This document shows positions 1 through 7,616 of a stretch of DNA of 17,585 nucleotides, one piece after another. Source of the DNA: an uncultured Eubacteriales bacterium (GTDB taxonomy: Bacteria > Bacillota > Clostridia > Oscillospirales > UBA644); the NCBI GenBank assembly GCA_900547165.1, contig URFZ01000025.1, forward strand, positions 1 through 17,585. Reading direction: 5' to 3'. Each line of letters opens with the position of its first letter. The stretch's first letter is position 1. The position numbers and the translations under genes were made by a program. The notes beneath the pieces were generated by a model. It was given only the letters and a program-made list of their open reading frames with translations. It had not been told where the DNA came from and did not search any database.

Positions 1-13
1 TTTCCTATCCCCA

Positions 14-55
14 AAGGGGCTGTAAAAAAAACTTGCGTTTTTTTTACAGCCCCTT
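14..55 (-). terminator. Long hairpin terminator of the M3 peptidase gene
   Basis: Perfect inverted repeat with 18-bp arms (14-31 and 38-55) around a 6-nt loop. Read on the minus strand, the arm begins AAGGGGCTG, continues into A8, has the loop CGCAAG, and returns through T8. It lies 5 bp beyond the stop codon of the leftward peptidase gene. The GC-rich part is at the base and the A/T part at the tip, with only TTT after the stem, so it is not a textbook terminator. The same stem and loop recur at 10191-10232 after the pilus operon, which supports a terminator role. Confidence 0.75.
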
Positions 56-59
56 GCCT

Positions 60-1766
60 TTATTTCATTTTTTCTATCGAGTCAAGCAGAATGTCCTTTG
101 CGTAAGAAATCGCTTCTTTAACGCTTCCGTCTTCAAACGGTACGCGCAGATGCGCAACTTTGAGCAGTTCAAGATAACTCTTGCTTCCGCCCGCGTCGCA
201 CAGCGCAAGATAATCGGCAAACGCCTTTTTCTTATCTTCCGCGTAACGCTTTTTGAATTCCATCGCGCCCATCGTCGTCAGCGTGTAGTTTATATAATAG
301 AACGGGTAAAGGAAAATGTGTATCTTATGATACCAGTATCCGCCGCGCTCCATAAACGGGTCGTCCGTATATCTGCGCCACGGCATATATTTTTCTTCGA
401 GCTTGTGCCATTCGTATGTACGCTCTTTCGGCGTCAGGTTCGGGTTTTCGTAAATAATATGCTGAAATTCGTCCACGGCGACGCCGAACGGAACGAACGT
501 TATCGCCTCCTGCAAATGCTGGAAACGGTACTTGTCCGCTTTATCGCCGAAAAATCTTTCGGCGTAAGGATAGCAGAACTGCTCCATGGACATCGAGTGT
601 ATCTCCGCAATATCCGTGCTTACGCCCGCATAGTCGATGATGGGCTGATGTCTCATTGCGCGGTAGCCCGCGAAAGCGTGACCGAGCTCGTGCGAAAGCA
701 CTTCCATATCAAATATGGTGTGGTTGAAGCAGCTGAAAACAAACGGCGCCTTGTAATCGGGCAGGGAAGTCATATATCCCGTGTTCGCCTTGTTCGGCTT
801 GTTTTCAAGATCCATCAGCTCATGCTCTATCATAAAGTCGATGAATTCACCGGTTTCGGGGCTTATATCGTGATACATCTTCTGCGCTTCCGCAACCATG
901 AACGCCTCGTCGCCGATAGGTTCCGCGTTTCCGTCCGGAAACACGAACTTTTCGTCGTAAGCCATAACGCGGTCAACGCCGATACGCTTTGCCTGTGCTT
1001 CATAGAGTTTTTCGCAGAGCGGCACAATCTCTTTTCTGACCTGCTCGCGGAACGCCGCAACTTCCCGTTGCCCGTAGTCGCTTCTTCCCTGTTGCAGATA
1101 GCCGAGCGGGGTAAAGGTGTCGTAACCGAGCGCCTTGCCCATACGCGTTCTCAGATCAACGAGCTTTGAAAAGATATTTTCGAGCCGCTCCTCGTTGTTT
1201 TCGTAAAACTCGGAGTATTTTTTGAACGCCGCGCGGCGAACTTCTCTGTCGGGGTTTTCAAAATACTTCTGAATACCGTAAAGATTCAGCGTTTTGCCGT
1301 CAAATTCAATCTGCGCCGTAGCCATAAGTTTTTGGTATTCGGTCGTCAGCCTGTTTTCTTCCTGCATAAACGGAACAAGTTTGTCGTTGAATCTGTCAAG
1401 GCTTCTTTTTGCCGCAACAAGATATTCTTTGCCGAGGTCTTCTTCAAGTTCCTTTGTGAACGGACAGTCGAGTACGGCCTTCGTAAACGCTATTTCCGTA
1501 GGCGCGGCGGCGGGCAGTCTTTCGTCCGTAAAAGCAACTTCCTTTTCGTAAAACTCGTCCGTGGTGTTAAGCGTGTTGCGGATGCTCGCAACCGTCAGCA
1601 TCGTATAAAGCGACGACATCACCTTGTCGTTTTCAAGTATGACGGCTTTTACCTCGGCATAGCTCTTTGCGTTTTTGATTCTTTCCGTAAAACCTTTCAG
1701 TTTTTCTTCGAAAGCGTCAACGTCGGGTCTGACGTATTCAAGCGTTCCGAATGTAAAATTCTTCAT
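60..1766 (-). CDS. M3 family oligoendopeptidase (PepF-like)
   Basis: Cytosolic zinc metallopeptidase expected to cleave short peptides (peptide recycling or nutrition). From the chosen start the protein has 568 residues, the usual size for M3 oligoendopeptidases. The zinc site is visible: HELGH at residues 359-363 (ligands H359 and H363, catalytic E360), followed by G-V-S-T-D-I-A-E-I-H-S with the third ligand E388, matching the family pattern GxxxDxxE. There is no signal peptide. The frame is open to an upstream ATG at 1877, but the start at 1766 is preferred. It has GGGAGGAG just upstream, it begins MKNFTFGTLEY, and the only good promoter has its -10 box at 1849-1854, so the upstream ATG would not be transcribed. 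The gene is monocistronic and divergent from the pilus operon. The family is clear; the exact substrate is not. Confidence 0.95.
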   Translation of the reverse strand: MKNFTFGTLEYVRPDVDAFEEKLKGFTERIKNAKSYAEVKAVILENDKVMSSLYTMLTVASIRNTLNTTDEFYEKEVAFTDERLPAAAPTEIAFTKAVLDCPFTKELEEDLGKEYLVAAKRSLDRFNDKLVPFMQEENRLTTEYQKLMATAQIEFDGKTLNLYGIQKYFENPDREVRRAAFKKYSEFYENNEERLENIFSKLVDLRTRMGKALGYDTFTPLGYLQQGRSDYGQREVAAFREQVRKEIVPLCEKLYEAQAKRIGVDRVMAYDEKFVFPDGNAEPIGDEAFMVAEAQKMYHDISPETGEFIDFMIEHELMDLENKPNKANTGYMTSLPDYKAPFVFSCFNHTIFDMEVLSHELGHAFAGYRAMRHQPIIDYAGVSTDIAEIHSMSMEQFCYPYAERFFGDKADKYRFQHLQEAITFVPFGVAVDEFQHIIYENPNLTPKERTYEWHKLEEKYMPWRRYTDDPFMERGGYWYHKIHIFLYPFYYINYTLTTMGAMEFKKRYAEDKKKAFADYLALCDAGGSKSYLELLKVAHLRVPFEDGSVKEAISYAKDILLDSIEKMK

Positions 1767-1848
1767 TATGGGCGCTCCTCCCTGTTTTTGCAAATGTCCG
1801 CTTTGAGACATTTTATTCAAAAGCGGTGTTTTACCGTATTTTGGCAAT

Positions 1849-1877
1849 ATTATATCATAAACCGTGTTATAAGTCAA
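1849..1877 (-). promoter_or_regulatory. Sigma-A promoter of the M3 peptidase gene
   Basis: On the minus strand TTGACT (1872-1877), a 17-bp spacer, then TATAAT (1849-1854) preceded by TGA, an extended -10. Transcription should start near 1842, giving a leader of about 75 nt. The leader contains a small hairpin with AAATGTC/GACATTT arms around 1786-1810. This supports the peptidase start at 1766. Confidence 0.85.
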
Positions 1878-1953
1878 TTAAGCCTAAATATTTTGCCGAT
1901 AACTTCCTTTGTGATACAAGGTGAGTTTCATTATTTATGGCGTAAATGTGAAC

Positions 1954-1963
1954 GGGGGGGGGG
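1954..1963. repeat. Homopolymer run of ten G, abutting a TATAAA
   Basis: Ten consecutive G on the plus strand, immediately followed by TATAAAG (1964-1970). It lies between the divergent peptidase and pilus genes, about 75 bp upstream of the pilus -35 box. No good -35 hexamer is visible at the right distance from TATAAA (17 bp upstream reads CGTAAA). A promoter here would be weak, but its spacer would consist largely of the G run. Such runs are prone to slipped-strand length change; whether this one varies cannot be seen from one sequence. Confidence 0.6.
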
Positions 1964-2028
1964 TATAAAGAAATGTCTCAAGTAAAAAAATGTTTTTGGA
2001 ATGTTTAGAAATTGAAATAGTAAAAAAA

Positions 2029-2058
2029 GAAAACTGTATTGACAGTAAAACAGTTTTC
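2029..2058. promoter_or_regulatory. Dyad around the pilus -35 box (candidate operator)
   Basis: Inverted repeat GAAAACTG (2029-2036) / CAGTTTTC (2051-2058) with a 14-bp centre that contains the TTGACA at 2039-2044. The position fits a repressor or activator site, since a bound dimer would cover the -35 box. No regulator gene lies next to the operon. Confidence 0.5.
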
Positions 2059-2076
2059 AATTAAAATTATTATAAT
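2039..2076 (+). promoter_or_regulatory. Promoter of the pilus operon
   Basis: TTGACA (2039-2044), a 17-bp spacer and TAAAAT (2062-2067). A perfect TATAAT follows at 2071-2076, but its spacing from TTGACA (26 bp) is too long, and no -35 box is seen 17 bp before it. The first pairing is therefore preferred, with a start near 2074 and a leader of about 135 nt. The surrounding DNA is very A/T rich. Confidence 0.65.
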
Positions 2077-2094
2077 ACATTGAGAAAATAAATG

Positions 2095-2149
2095 AAAACG
2101 CATCTTTCCGATTTGTCCCGTAACGGCGGATTTTGTCGGAAAGCGTTTT
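2095..2149 (+). promoter_or_regulatory. Structured 5' leader stem of the pilus operon
   Basis: The leader can form a long stem: AAAACG (2095-2100), a CAT bulge, CTTTCCGA (2104-2111), pairing with TCGGAAAG (2136-2143) and CGTTTT (2144-2149). The 24-nt apical region has an internal CCG-TAA-CGG hairpin. It also carries GTCCCG (2115-2120), an exact complement of CGGGAC (2177-2182) just after the U-run of the next hairpin, so a pseudoknot or switch is possible. I do not recognise a known riboswitch class. Confidence 0.45.
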
Positions 2150-2155
2150 GTAATG

Positions 2156-2176
2156 CTCTCAAAAGGAGAGTTTTTT
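2156..2176 (+). terminator. Small attenuator-like hairpin in the pilus leader
   Basis: CTCTC (2156-2160), loop AAAAG, GAGAG (2166-2170), then six Ts (2171-2176). It has the form of an intrinsic terminator but only five base pairs, so at most partial termination is expected. It sits 34 bp before the GTG start of the tip protein, between the leader stem and the ribosome-binding site. Confidence 0.4.
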
Positions 2177-2209
2177 CGGGACGGAGAAAAAAGAAAGGAG
2201 GAAGCCGAA

Positions 2210-5200
2210 GTGAAGAAGAAAAAAAGGGTCGGAGAGCTGTTTCATGATATATTTAAATATAATAAATATAAAAAAGCTCTTTCGCTTTTGCTTGTTTTAA
2301 TTTTGTCCGTCGGCTTCGTCCTCTCGGGCAATTTTGATTTTTCGCTTACCGCAGTGGAAACGGGAGTATCCGTTCGATACTACGTTGCGGAGAATAACGA
2401 CTGGAAATTGGTGCAGTCCAAAACGACGGTCGCGGGAAAAACCACAAACTGGAACGGTACCGGTTCGGCTCGTTATTACGCGTCGATCTCGGAGCTCGAA
2501 GAGATCTACGCCGCCTACGGCTTCTTTGCCGCGGATTTCAACGGCGAGAGAATTTTTCCGCATACGGATTCCCACGACCCCAACCGTATTTGGGCTGACG
2601 CCGCGCCTGCCGTTATCAACGGCGAATACTGCATACCGCTGAGTTCCCGAACCACAATGTACGTTTACTATATGCCCGCCAACGTTCCGGGCAACGCAAC
2701 GTATTTCACAACGAATACGCCTAAAAACAATACGGCGGTGTTGCAGGCGAACTCTTTTTATACCTGCAAGGTGTTCGACCCCGAAGGTCTCGTTTATCCC
2801 GACGAGGCTGACGTTCCTTCCGTTCTGCCCGTTTTCAACGGAGACGCGGTGAGCGTAACGGTCAAAACCGCGCCGGGCGTGAACTGGAAAGTCTTTTCGT
2901 CCGTTGACGGAAGCGAGGTCGATTTCATTTTTGCGGATAACGGCGACGGAACCGCGACGCTTTCGGTTCAAAAAATGTCCTGCCCCATAACCGTCTCGAC
3001 AGGCGAATACGACCCGACCGCGCACCTTATACGGTATAACGCCGCCACTCTTGCGGATAATCTCGTAACGCTCGGCAGATTCTCTCCGGATCAGCAGTCG
3101 ATAGTAACGGACGGCAGCATTCGCGGCAAGAAAACCCTTTCCGTTTATACGGGAGGGCTTGATTCGCACACCGTCGTTTCTCCCGATTCGGATCTCGCTG
3201 TCACCTCCTTCGGCAGCGTAAGCGAAAGATTTCTTTACTCTTTTGTTGGCTGGTCTGTTGAGGGAAAAACCGACGTACTGCTTTCCCCCGGCGACGTTTT
3301 GACGCAGGCACAGATGGACGCATACGCCGTGGACGGCGAACTCCGCCTCAACGCGGTCTGGAATGCAACGGACATAAAGGGCAGGGTGAACACCTGCAAT
3401 TTCTTCGTAAACATAAACTGCGAAATTATGGACAATATGAGCAACGGCTTCCAGTCCAACCCCACATACAACTTCTCAAAATCCGTATATGCCACACGCG
3501 TTTACGGAACGGACGAGATCGCGGGCAGCAGCGGTACAAACCTTCAGATAATCGCTCCTCCCACCGCGTCCGACACCGCTTATGAGGTCGACGGACAACT
3601 CCGAAAACTCATAAACACGCCGATTCAGGGAATAACTCTTGAGTCGTTCCCGTCCGACGAAAACGTTCTCGCGGCGCTTCGCGCAGGCGGCATAACGATA
3701 ACCGTTGACGGAAAAACGTACACGGGCGACGAACTGACCTCGGAAAACTTTTCCGTCCGCTGGTACGTTCTCAAATACGAAAACTCCGACGGCTGGCATA
3801 TTGACGGCGTGCTTGTTGCCAAAAGCGCGCGTGTGACCGTGAAAAAAACGTTCGGCGGCGATGACGAAGCGGTAGCACTTATTAAAAACGGCGGCTATAA
3901 AATAACCGTCGCGCATAAAGAGGGATACACCACGGCGGTAGACTATACCCTCTGTCTCGAACCTCTCGGGCAGGAGACCGTTGCGGGAACGACGGGATAT
4001 AAGTCCTACGACGAAGCGACGCAGACGTATCTGTGGTCTCTTGATGCGCGTCAGGGCAGAGAATACCTGTTCCGTGAAGAAAACTATCTGCTCACGGACA
4101 GCGTTAAGTGGAACAACTCCAACAGCTATATGATAACAAATTCCACGGAGAACGGAACCAACGGCTGGGTCACGTATAACACTACTTCCGTTGTAAAATG
4201 CGTGGCGCAGGCGTATCCGAACGACGTGCCTGACAGCGCCGTTCAAACGGTCACTTTCCGCAACATATACGTTCAGGCGGGACTTCTGAGCGTGACGAAG
4301 ATAGACTCCGTTACGAATCACGGTATGAAAGACGTTGCTTTCAAAATAAGCCGCGTTGACGGCGCTCCGATGGAGCTTTACAAAAAAACGGACAAGAGCC
4401 AGTATTCCGCAGACACGAACGCGCCTGCGGACGGATATACCGAATATATCGCGGACGACACCGTGAGAACCGACAATTCCGGCTCGTTTTACATAAAACT
4501 TCCTGTCGGAAGCTATTATCTCGAAGAAACCGCTCCCACCGGCTATGACTGCGCAAAAAAACTGCTCGTCGAGGTGACGGATAACGGCATTGTGAGAATA
4601 GCGACCACCGTTATCGGCGGAGACGTTGAGCCCGAGGGCGGCTGGGTTGACGGGATAGGCACCGCGGTGCTGACCGTAAGGAACCGTTCCAAACTGCTTA
4701 CTCTCGTCCGAGCCGAAAAGGATTGGGGCAATACCCCCGAGGATCAGCGACTCCCCGTTAAAATCGAACTTTACCGCAACGGCGCAAGAATGACGGGCGA
4801 TATATACGCGCAGACTTTGAGCAACGAAAACGGCTGGGCTTACGAGTGGAAAAACCTGCCCTTATATATCGACGGCGAAGTTGCCGTGTACACTTTGCGC
4901 GAAACATTTATCGGCGAAAACGCCTACGACCCGTCCGTTGACGAGGACGGATATATCGACTATCTGGTCAGCTCCGACCCGGCGCTTTACCGCGAGGGAA
5001 CTCTTTCCGAATACGGTCCCGCGGCGGTCTGGGCGGATTCGAGCGGCAAACTTCATTTTGCGGACCATTGTCTTTTGAGAATACACAACAAACCGTCTTC
5101 GGGCGAGATTGCTTTCACAAAAACGGACAGTTTCGGAACGCCTCTCGCTGGCGCGGAGTTTACGCTGTACGCCGACGAGGGCTGCACCGTCGTTCTCGAA

Positions 5201-5848
5201 AAAGTCGTTTCGGCGGTAGGCAGCGGATTTGTTATTTTCTCTCCGCGTACTTTCGGAACGTATTATATAAAAGAAACGAGGGTTCCCGACGGCTATATCG
5301 CGGACACTTCCGTTTATTCCGCGCTCATTCGCGGAGGTATATGCACGATAACGCGTGTCGGCGGCGACGGAACGCCCGTCAGAAAAATCGAAAACCGCGC
5401 GCTGATGTCGCTTACCGTCAAAAAGGTTAATTCCGTCGGAACTCTTCTTGCCGGCGCAGAGTTCAGGATACTCAAAAACGAACAGCTTTACGGCACGTTT
5501 TCAACGGGAGAGGACGGCACATACCACCTTTCCAATATGCCGGACGGAGAGTATCGCATCGTTGAAACAAAGGCTCCCGAGGGATATAAGGAACGCCCCG
5601 ATTTCGCGGTTTTGAACATTCTTGCGGGCAAGGTGACCGTCACGTCCGCGAATACGCAGGGCTGGTCTCTTTCCGACGACGGAAACGGCGCTTATACGCT
5701 GACCGTTGTCAACGATGTTATCTATGACCTGCCCACCGTCGGAGGCAGCGGCGTTTACGGCTTTGTTCTCGCGGGTGCGGGACTTATGCTTTTTGCCACG
5801 GCGGCTGTCATTATTTATGCCGTGATTTCAAAGAGAAAAAAGAAGTAG
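2210..5848 (+). CDS. Pilus tip adhesin with CnaB/SpaA-type domains, sortase-anchored
   Basis: Large secreted wall protein (1212 aa), likely the pilus tip adhesin. The start is GTG 2210, with GGAGG at 2197-2201 and an 8-nt gap; an in-frame ATG at 2153 lies inside the leader and has a poorer site. A basic N-terminus and hydrophobic segment (about residues 22-45) form the signal peptide. Residues 50-540 are an unrecognised adhesive region, including an InlB-repeat-like stretch (FVGWS...LNAVW) near 345-388. Five Ig-like isopeptide-type domains follow, each with a first-strand Lys, an E-box and a last-strand Asn: K of VKKTF (about 542) and FREEN; TKID (about 690) and EETAPTGY; EKDWGN (about 836) and LRETF; FTKTD (about 967) and KETRVPDGY; VKKVN (about 1067) and VETKAPEGY. 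The C-terminus is LPTVG (1174-1178), a hydrophobic helix and SKRKKK. It is first in the operon, ahead of the shaft pilin and sortases. Its ligand is unknown. Confidence 0.9.
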   Translation: MKKKKRVGELFHDIFKYNKYKKALSLLLVLILSVGFVLSGNFDFSLTAVETGVSVRYYVAENNDWKLVQSKTTVAGKTTNWNGTGSARYYASISELEEIYAAYGFFAADFNGERIFPHTDSHDPNRIWADAAPAVINGEYCIPLSSRTTMYVYYMPANVPGNATYFTTNTPKNNTAVLQANSFYTCKVFDPEGLVYPDEADVPSVLPVFNGDAVSVTVKTAPGVNWKVFSSVDGSEVDFIFADNGDGTATLSVQKMSCPITVSTGEYDPTAHLIRYNAATLADNLVTLGRFSPDQQSIVTDGSIRGKKTLSVYTGGLDSHTVVSPDSDLAVTSFGSVSERFLYSFVGWSVEGKTDVLLSPGDVLTQAQMDAYAVDGELRLNAVWNATDIKGRVNTCNFFVNINCEIMDNMSNGFQSNPTYNFSKSVYATRVYGTDEIAGSSGTNLQIIAPPTASDTAYEVDGQLRKLINTPIQGITLESFPSDENVLAALRAGGITITVDGKTYTGDELTSENFSVRWYVLKYENSDGWHIDGVLVAKSARVTVKKTFGGDDEAVALIKNGGYKITVAHKEGYTTAVDYTLCLEPLGQETVAGTTGYKSYDEATQTYLWSLDARQGREYLFREENYLLTDSVKWNNSNSYMITNSTENGTNGWVTYNTTSVVKCVAQAYPNDVPDSAVQTVTFRNIYVQAGLLSVTKIDSVTNHGMKDVAFKISRVDGAPMELYKKTDKSQYSADTNAPADGYTEYIADDTVRTDNSGSFYIKLPVGSYYLEETAPTGYDCAKKLLVEVTDNGIVRIATTVIGGDVEPEGGWVDGIGTAVLTVRNRSKLLTLVRAEKDWGNTPEDQRLPVKIELYRNGARMTGDIYAQTLSNENGWAYEWKNLPLYIDGEVAVYTLRETFIGENAYDPSVDEDGYIDYLVSSDPALYREGTLSEYGPAAVWADSSGKLHFADHCLLRIHNKPSSGEIAFTKTDSFGTPLAGAEFTLYADEGCTVVLEKVVSAVGSGFVIFSPRTFGTYYIKETRVPDGYIADTSVYSALIRGGICTITRVGGDGTPVRKIENRALMSLTVKKVNSVGTLLAGAEFRILKNEQLYGTFSTGEDGTYHLSNMPDGEYRIVETKAPEGYKERPDFAVLNILAGKVTVTSANTQGWSLSDDGNGAYTLTVVNDVIYDLPTVGGSGVYGFVLAGAGLMLFATAAVIIYAVISKRKKK

Positions 5849-5858
5849 CCCGAATATA

Positions 5859-5895
5859 AAAACGCGGAAGCGTCTTTCGGCGCGCACGGCGTTTT
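5859..5895 (+). other. Inverted repeat between tip and shaft pilin genes
   Basis: AAAACGC (5859-5865) and GCGTTTT (5889-5895) can pair around a 23-nt, G/C-rich centre, 11 bp after the tip gene's stop codon. With only the stem's own TTTT and no longer U-run, it would be a weak, leaky terminator or an mRNA processing/stability structure. A second small dyad, TTTCGC/GCGAAA (5928-5944), sits just before the shaft pilin's ribosome-binding site. Confidence 0.4.
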
Positions 5896-5964
5896 CATAT
5901 ATATGCAAAAACAAAAAAAACAAAGAATTTCGCTTTATGCGAAAAAAAGAAAGGACAGTTGGTT

Positions 5965-7410
5965 ATGAAAAAGATCATTTCCAGAATAGGAGCGGTCGCT
6001 CTCGTAGTTGCAATGCTTTGCTCTATGGCGATCATCTCCTTCGCAAACCCCTCCCGCGCAATCACCAACCAGACCGTTGAGTTCAAAAACGTTGAGGCGG
6101 GCGACACCGTCAACGCGTACAAGCTGGTTTCCTATGCCGCCGACTACAACAGCTATGTTTTTGACGCGGCCTTTGAAACATTCCTCCGCACAAAGATGGC
6201 GGGACAGCCCAATGTAGACACGTTCTTCGCGGGGCTTTCTTCCGACCTCACGGCGCAGTATTTTGATGAGTATCTTACTTACTGCTCCGCTCCCGACGCG
6301 CAGTGCCAGCTTCCCGCCGCCTACAACTCGCAGACCGTGGCGACCGGCGAAACCTCCGTTTCGATGCTGCTTGAGCCGGGCTATTACCTGCTTCTTGCGC
6401 AGACCACCGAAGCAAACAGCAACCTTTACAAGCCCACCACCGTTTTCGTTCAGGCAAAAAACAACGAAGTTAAAGTTTTTGCCGGCGGCAACAACGTGGC
6501 TCTTACGGCGCCCTATTCGGTAACGCTCAAATCCGAAAACGCTCCGACCGTTGATAAAAAAGTTGAAGACGCTCCGGGCACATGGCTCTCCTCGACCGGC
6601 GCCGAAACCGGACAGACCGTGAGATTCTATGTCAAGCTTGACATTCCCAACTACAAGAACGTCGCAAGCCTTGACCTCACGCTCAAAGATACCCTTACAA
6701 ATCTTGAATTTGTTGCCGGTTCTCTTAAAGTTTACGGCAAGATCGGCAACGGCAACGAGTTTGACGCGGCAGCCCTTATCGCGGACGCCGTTGTTACTCA
6801 CAACGTTTCCGCTTATGCCGCAGGCACGCAGACTCTCGACGTAACTCTTTCGTACGCAAAGATCAAAGCGGGCAATCCGACTGCCACCACCGTATACGTT
6901 GTTTACGAGGCAAAGGTTACTTCCGACGCGGTAGTTGCCACGGACACCGCAAACAACAGCGTTGTTCTTGAATACGCAAACTCCGCAACCCCCGACCAGA
7001 AAAAGACGACCGAGCCTTCCTCCGCCGACGTTTACACCTACTCCTTCAAACTTGCAAAAGTTGACGAGACCGGCGAAAACGCTCTTCCCGGCGCGGAGTT
7101 CACCATCTCCCGCAACGCAGCTTTCACGGATATCGTTAAATTCGTAAAAGTCGGCGATTATTACCGTCCCGCAACCGCCGCCGAGCTCGCGGACAACCTT
7201 GTTGAAAAGGTTGAATCCGTTCCCGCGGACTTCCTTATTAAAGGTCTTGACATCGGTTACTACTACGTAAAAGAAACCACGATCCCCGCCGGCTATTACA
7301 GCCCTGCTTCCTTCTTCACCGTTGACCTCAAAGGTGAAAGAGGTGCAAACAACGCTCTCACGGGCAAATTGCTGTCCACCAGCGAAATGACAGCGCTGAC
7401 CGTCTTCTAA
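5965..7410 (+). CDS. SpaA-type shaft (major) pilin, frameshifted before the sorting signal
   Basis: Major pilin of the pilus shaft, 481 aa as read. ATG 5965 has AAAGGA 9 nt upstream. The signal peptide (about residues 1-27) contains the hydrophobic stretch AVALVVAMLC. Residues about 33-180 resemble the Gram-positive pilin N-terminal domain; about 190-350 form a middle Ig-like domain; about 365-460 form a SpaA/CnaB-type domain with first-strand Lys in FKLAKVDE and the E-box VKETTIPAGY (E437). No canonical WxxxVxVYPK pilin motif is seen; the lysines of TVDKK (198-199) are candidates for polymerisation. The frame stops with TAA at 7408-7410, before the last strand and sorting signal. Those are encoded in the -1 frame from about 7398 to 7598, ending with LPTTG. 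Repaired, the product would have 544 aa. As sequenced it would be secreted but not anchored. A one-base deletion, real or an assembly error, is the simplest cause. Confidence 0.88.
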   Translation: MKKIISRIGAVALVVAMLCSMAIISFANPSRAITNQTVEFKNVEAGDTVNAYKLVSYAADYNSYVFDAAFETFLRTKMAGQPNVDTFFAGLSSDLTAQYFDEYLTYCSAPDAQCQLPAAYNSQTVATGETSVSMLLEPGYYLLLAQTTEANSNLYKPTTVFVQAKNNEVKVFAGGNNVALTAPYSVTLKSENAPTVDKKVEDAPGTWLSSTGAETGQTVRFYVKLDIPNYKNVASLDLTLKDTLTNLEFVAGSLKVYGKIGNGNEFDAAALIADAVVTHNVSAYAAGTQTLDVTLSYAKIKAGNPTATTVYVVYEAKVTSDAVVATDTANNSVVLEYANSATPDQKKTTEPSSADVYTYSFKLAKVDETGENALPGAEFTISRNAAFTDIVKFVKVGDYYRPATAAELADNLVEKVESVPADFLIKGLDIGYYYVKETTIPAGYYSPASFFTVDLKGERGANNALTGKLLSTSEMTALTVF

Positions 7411-7598
7411 TCAAGAGCGTAGGCGTATCGGACGTGAAGAATAACCAGCTGGACGTTGTTCTTAAAAACAGCTCGACTCCGATCCTTCCCACCACCGGCG
7501 GCACGGGTACCGTTATATTCACCGTTTGCGGTATCGCGCTCATGGCGCTTGCTGTAATCGCGCTTGTTCTTGTTCGTCGTAAGAAAAAGGAAAACTGA
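7398..7598 (+). pseudogene. Detached C-terminus of the shaft pilin (LPTTG sorting signal, -1 frame)
   Basis: In the frame -1 to the upstream pilin, this stretch encodes LLIKSVGVSD, then NNQLDVVLKN (last Ig strand with the likely isopeptide Asn), LPTTGG at 7485-7502, a hydrophobic segment, and RRKKKEN before TGA at 7596-7598. It has no start codon or ribosome-binding site of its own. The -1 frame is closed by a TGA at 7335-7337, so the shift must lie between about 7338 and 7407; protein sense suggests 7390-7410. No slippery heptamer or homopolymer is visible there, so programmed frameshifting is not supported. Confidence 0.85.
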
Positions 7599-7616
7599 TA
7601 TATGACTTTTTCGCAT

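Noticed and set aside
14..55. The long palindrome as a CRISPR repeat or phage attachment site
   Set aside because: There is no array of repeats and spacers, no integrase gene, and its position right after a stop codon fits a terminator.
1767..1877. Upstream in-frame ATG (1877) extending the M3 peptidase by 37 residues
   Set aside because: It lies upstream of the -10 box at 1849-1854 and would not be in the transcript; the ATG at 1766 has a strong ribosome-binding site and fits family length.
33..1985. Plus-strand open frames opposite the M3 peptidase (33-1169 and 1332-1985)
   Set aside because: Compositionally odd, Arg/Phe-rich translations antisense to a clear peptidase gene, with no ribosome-binding sites.
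2153..2209. ATG 2153 as the start of the tip protein
   Set aside because: It would add 19 charged residues before the signal peptide and lies within the leader hairpins; GTG 2210 has GGAGG at ideal spacing.
2092..2246. Short leader ORF of about 50 codons beginning MKTHLSDLSRN in the pilus leader
   Set aside because: No convincing ribosome-binding site, and the sequence is explained by the leader stem and the purine-rich region before the tip gene. No run of regulatory codons was seen.
7338..7410. Programmed -1 ribosomal frameshift in the shaft pilin
   Set aside because: No X-XXY-YYZ slippery site or downstream stimulatory structure is evident near the junction; a one-base deletion or assembly error is simpler.
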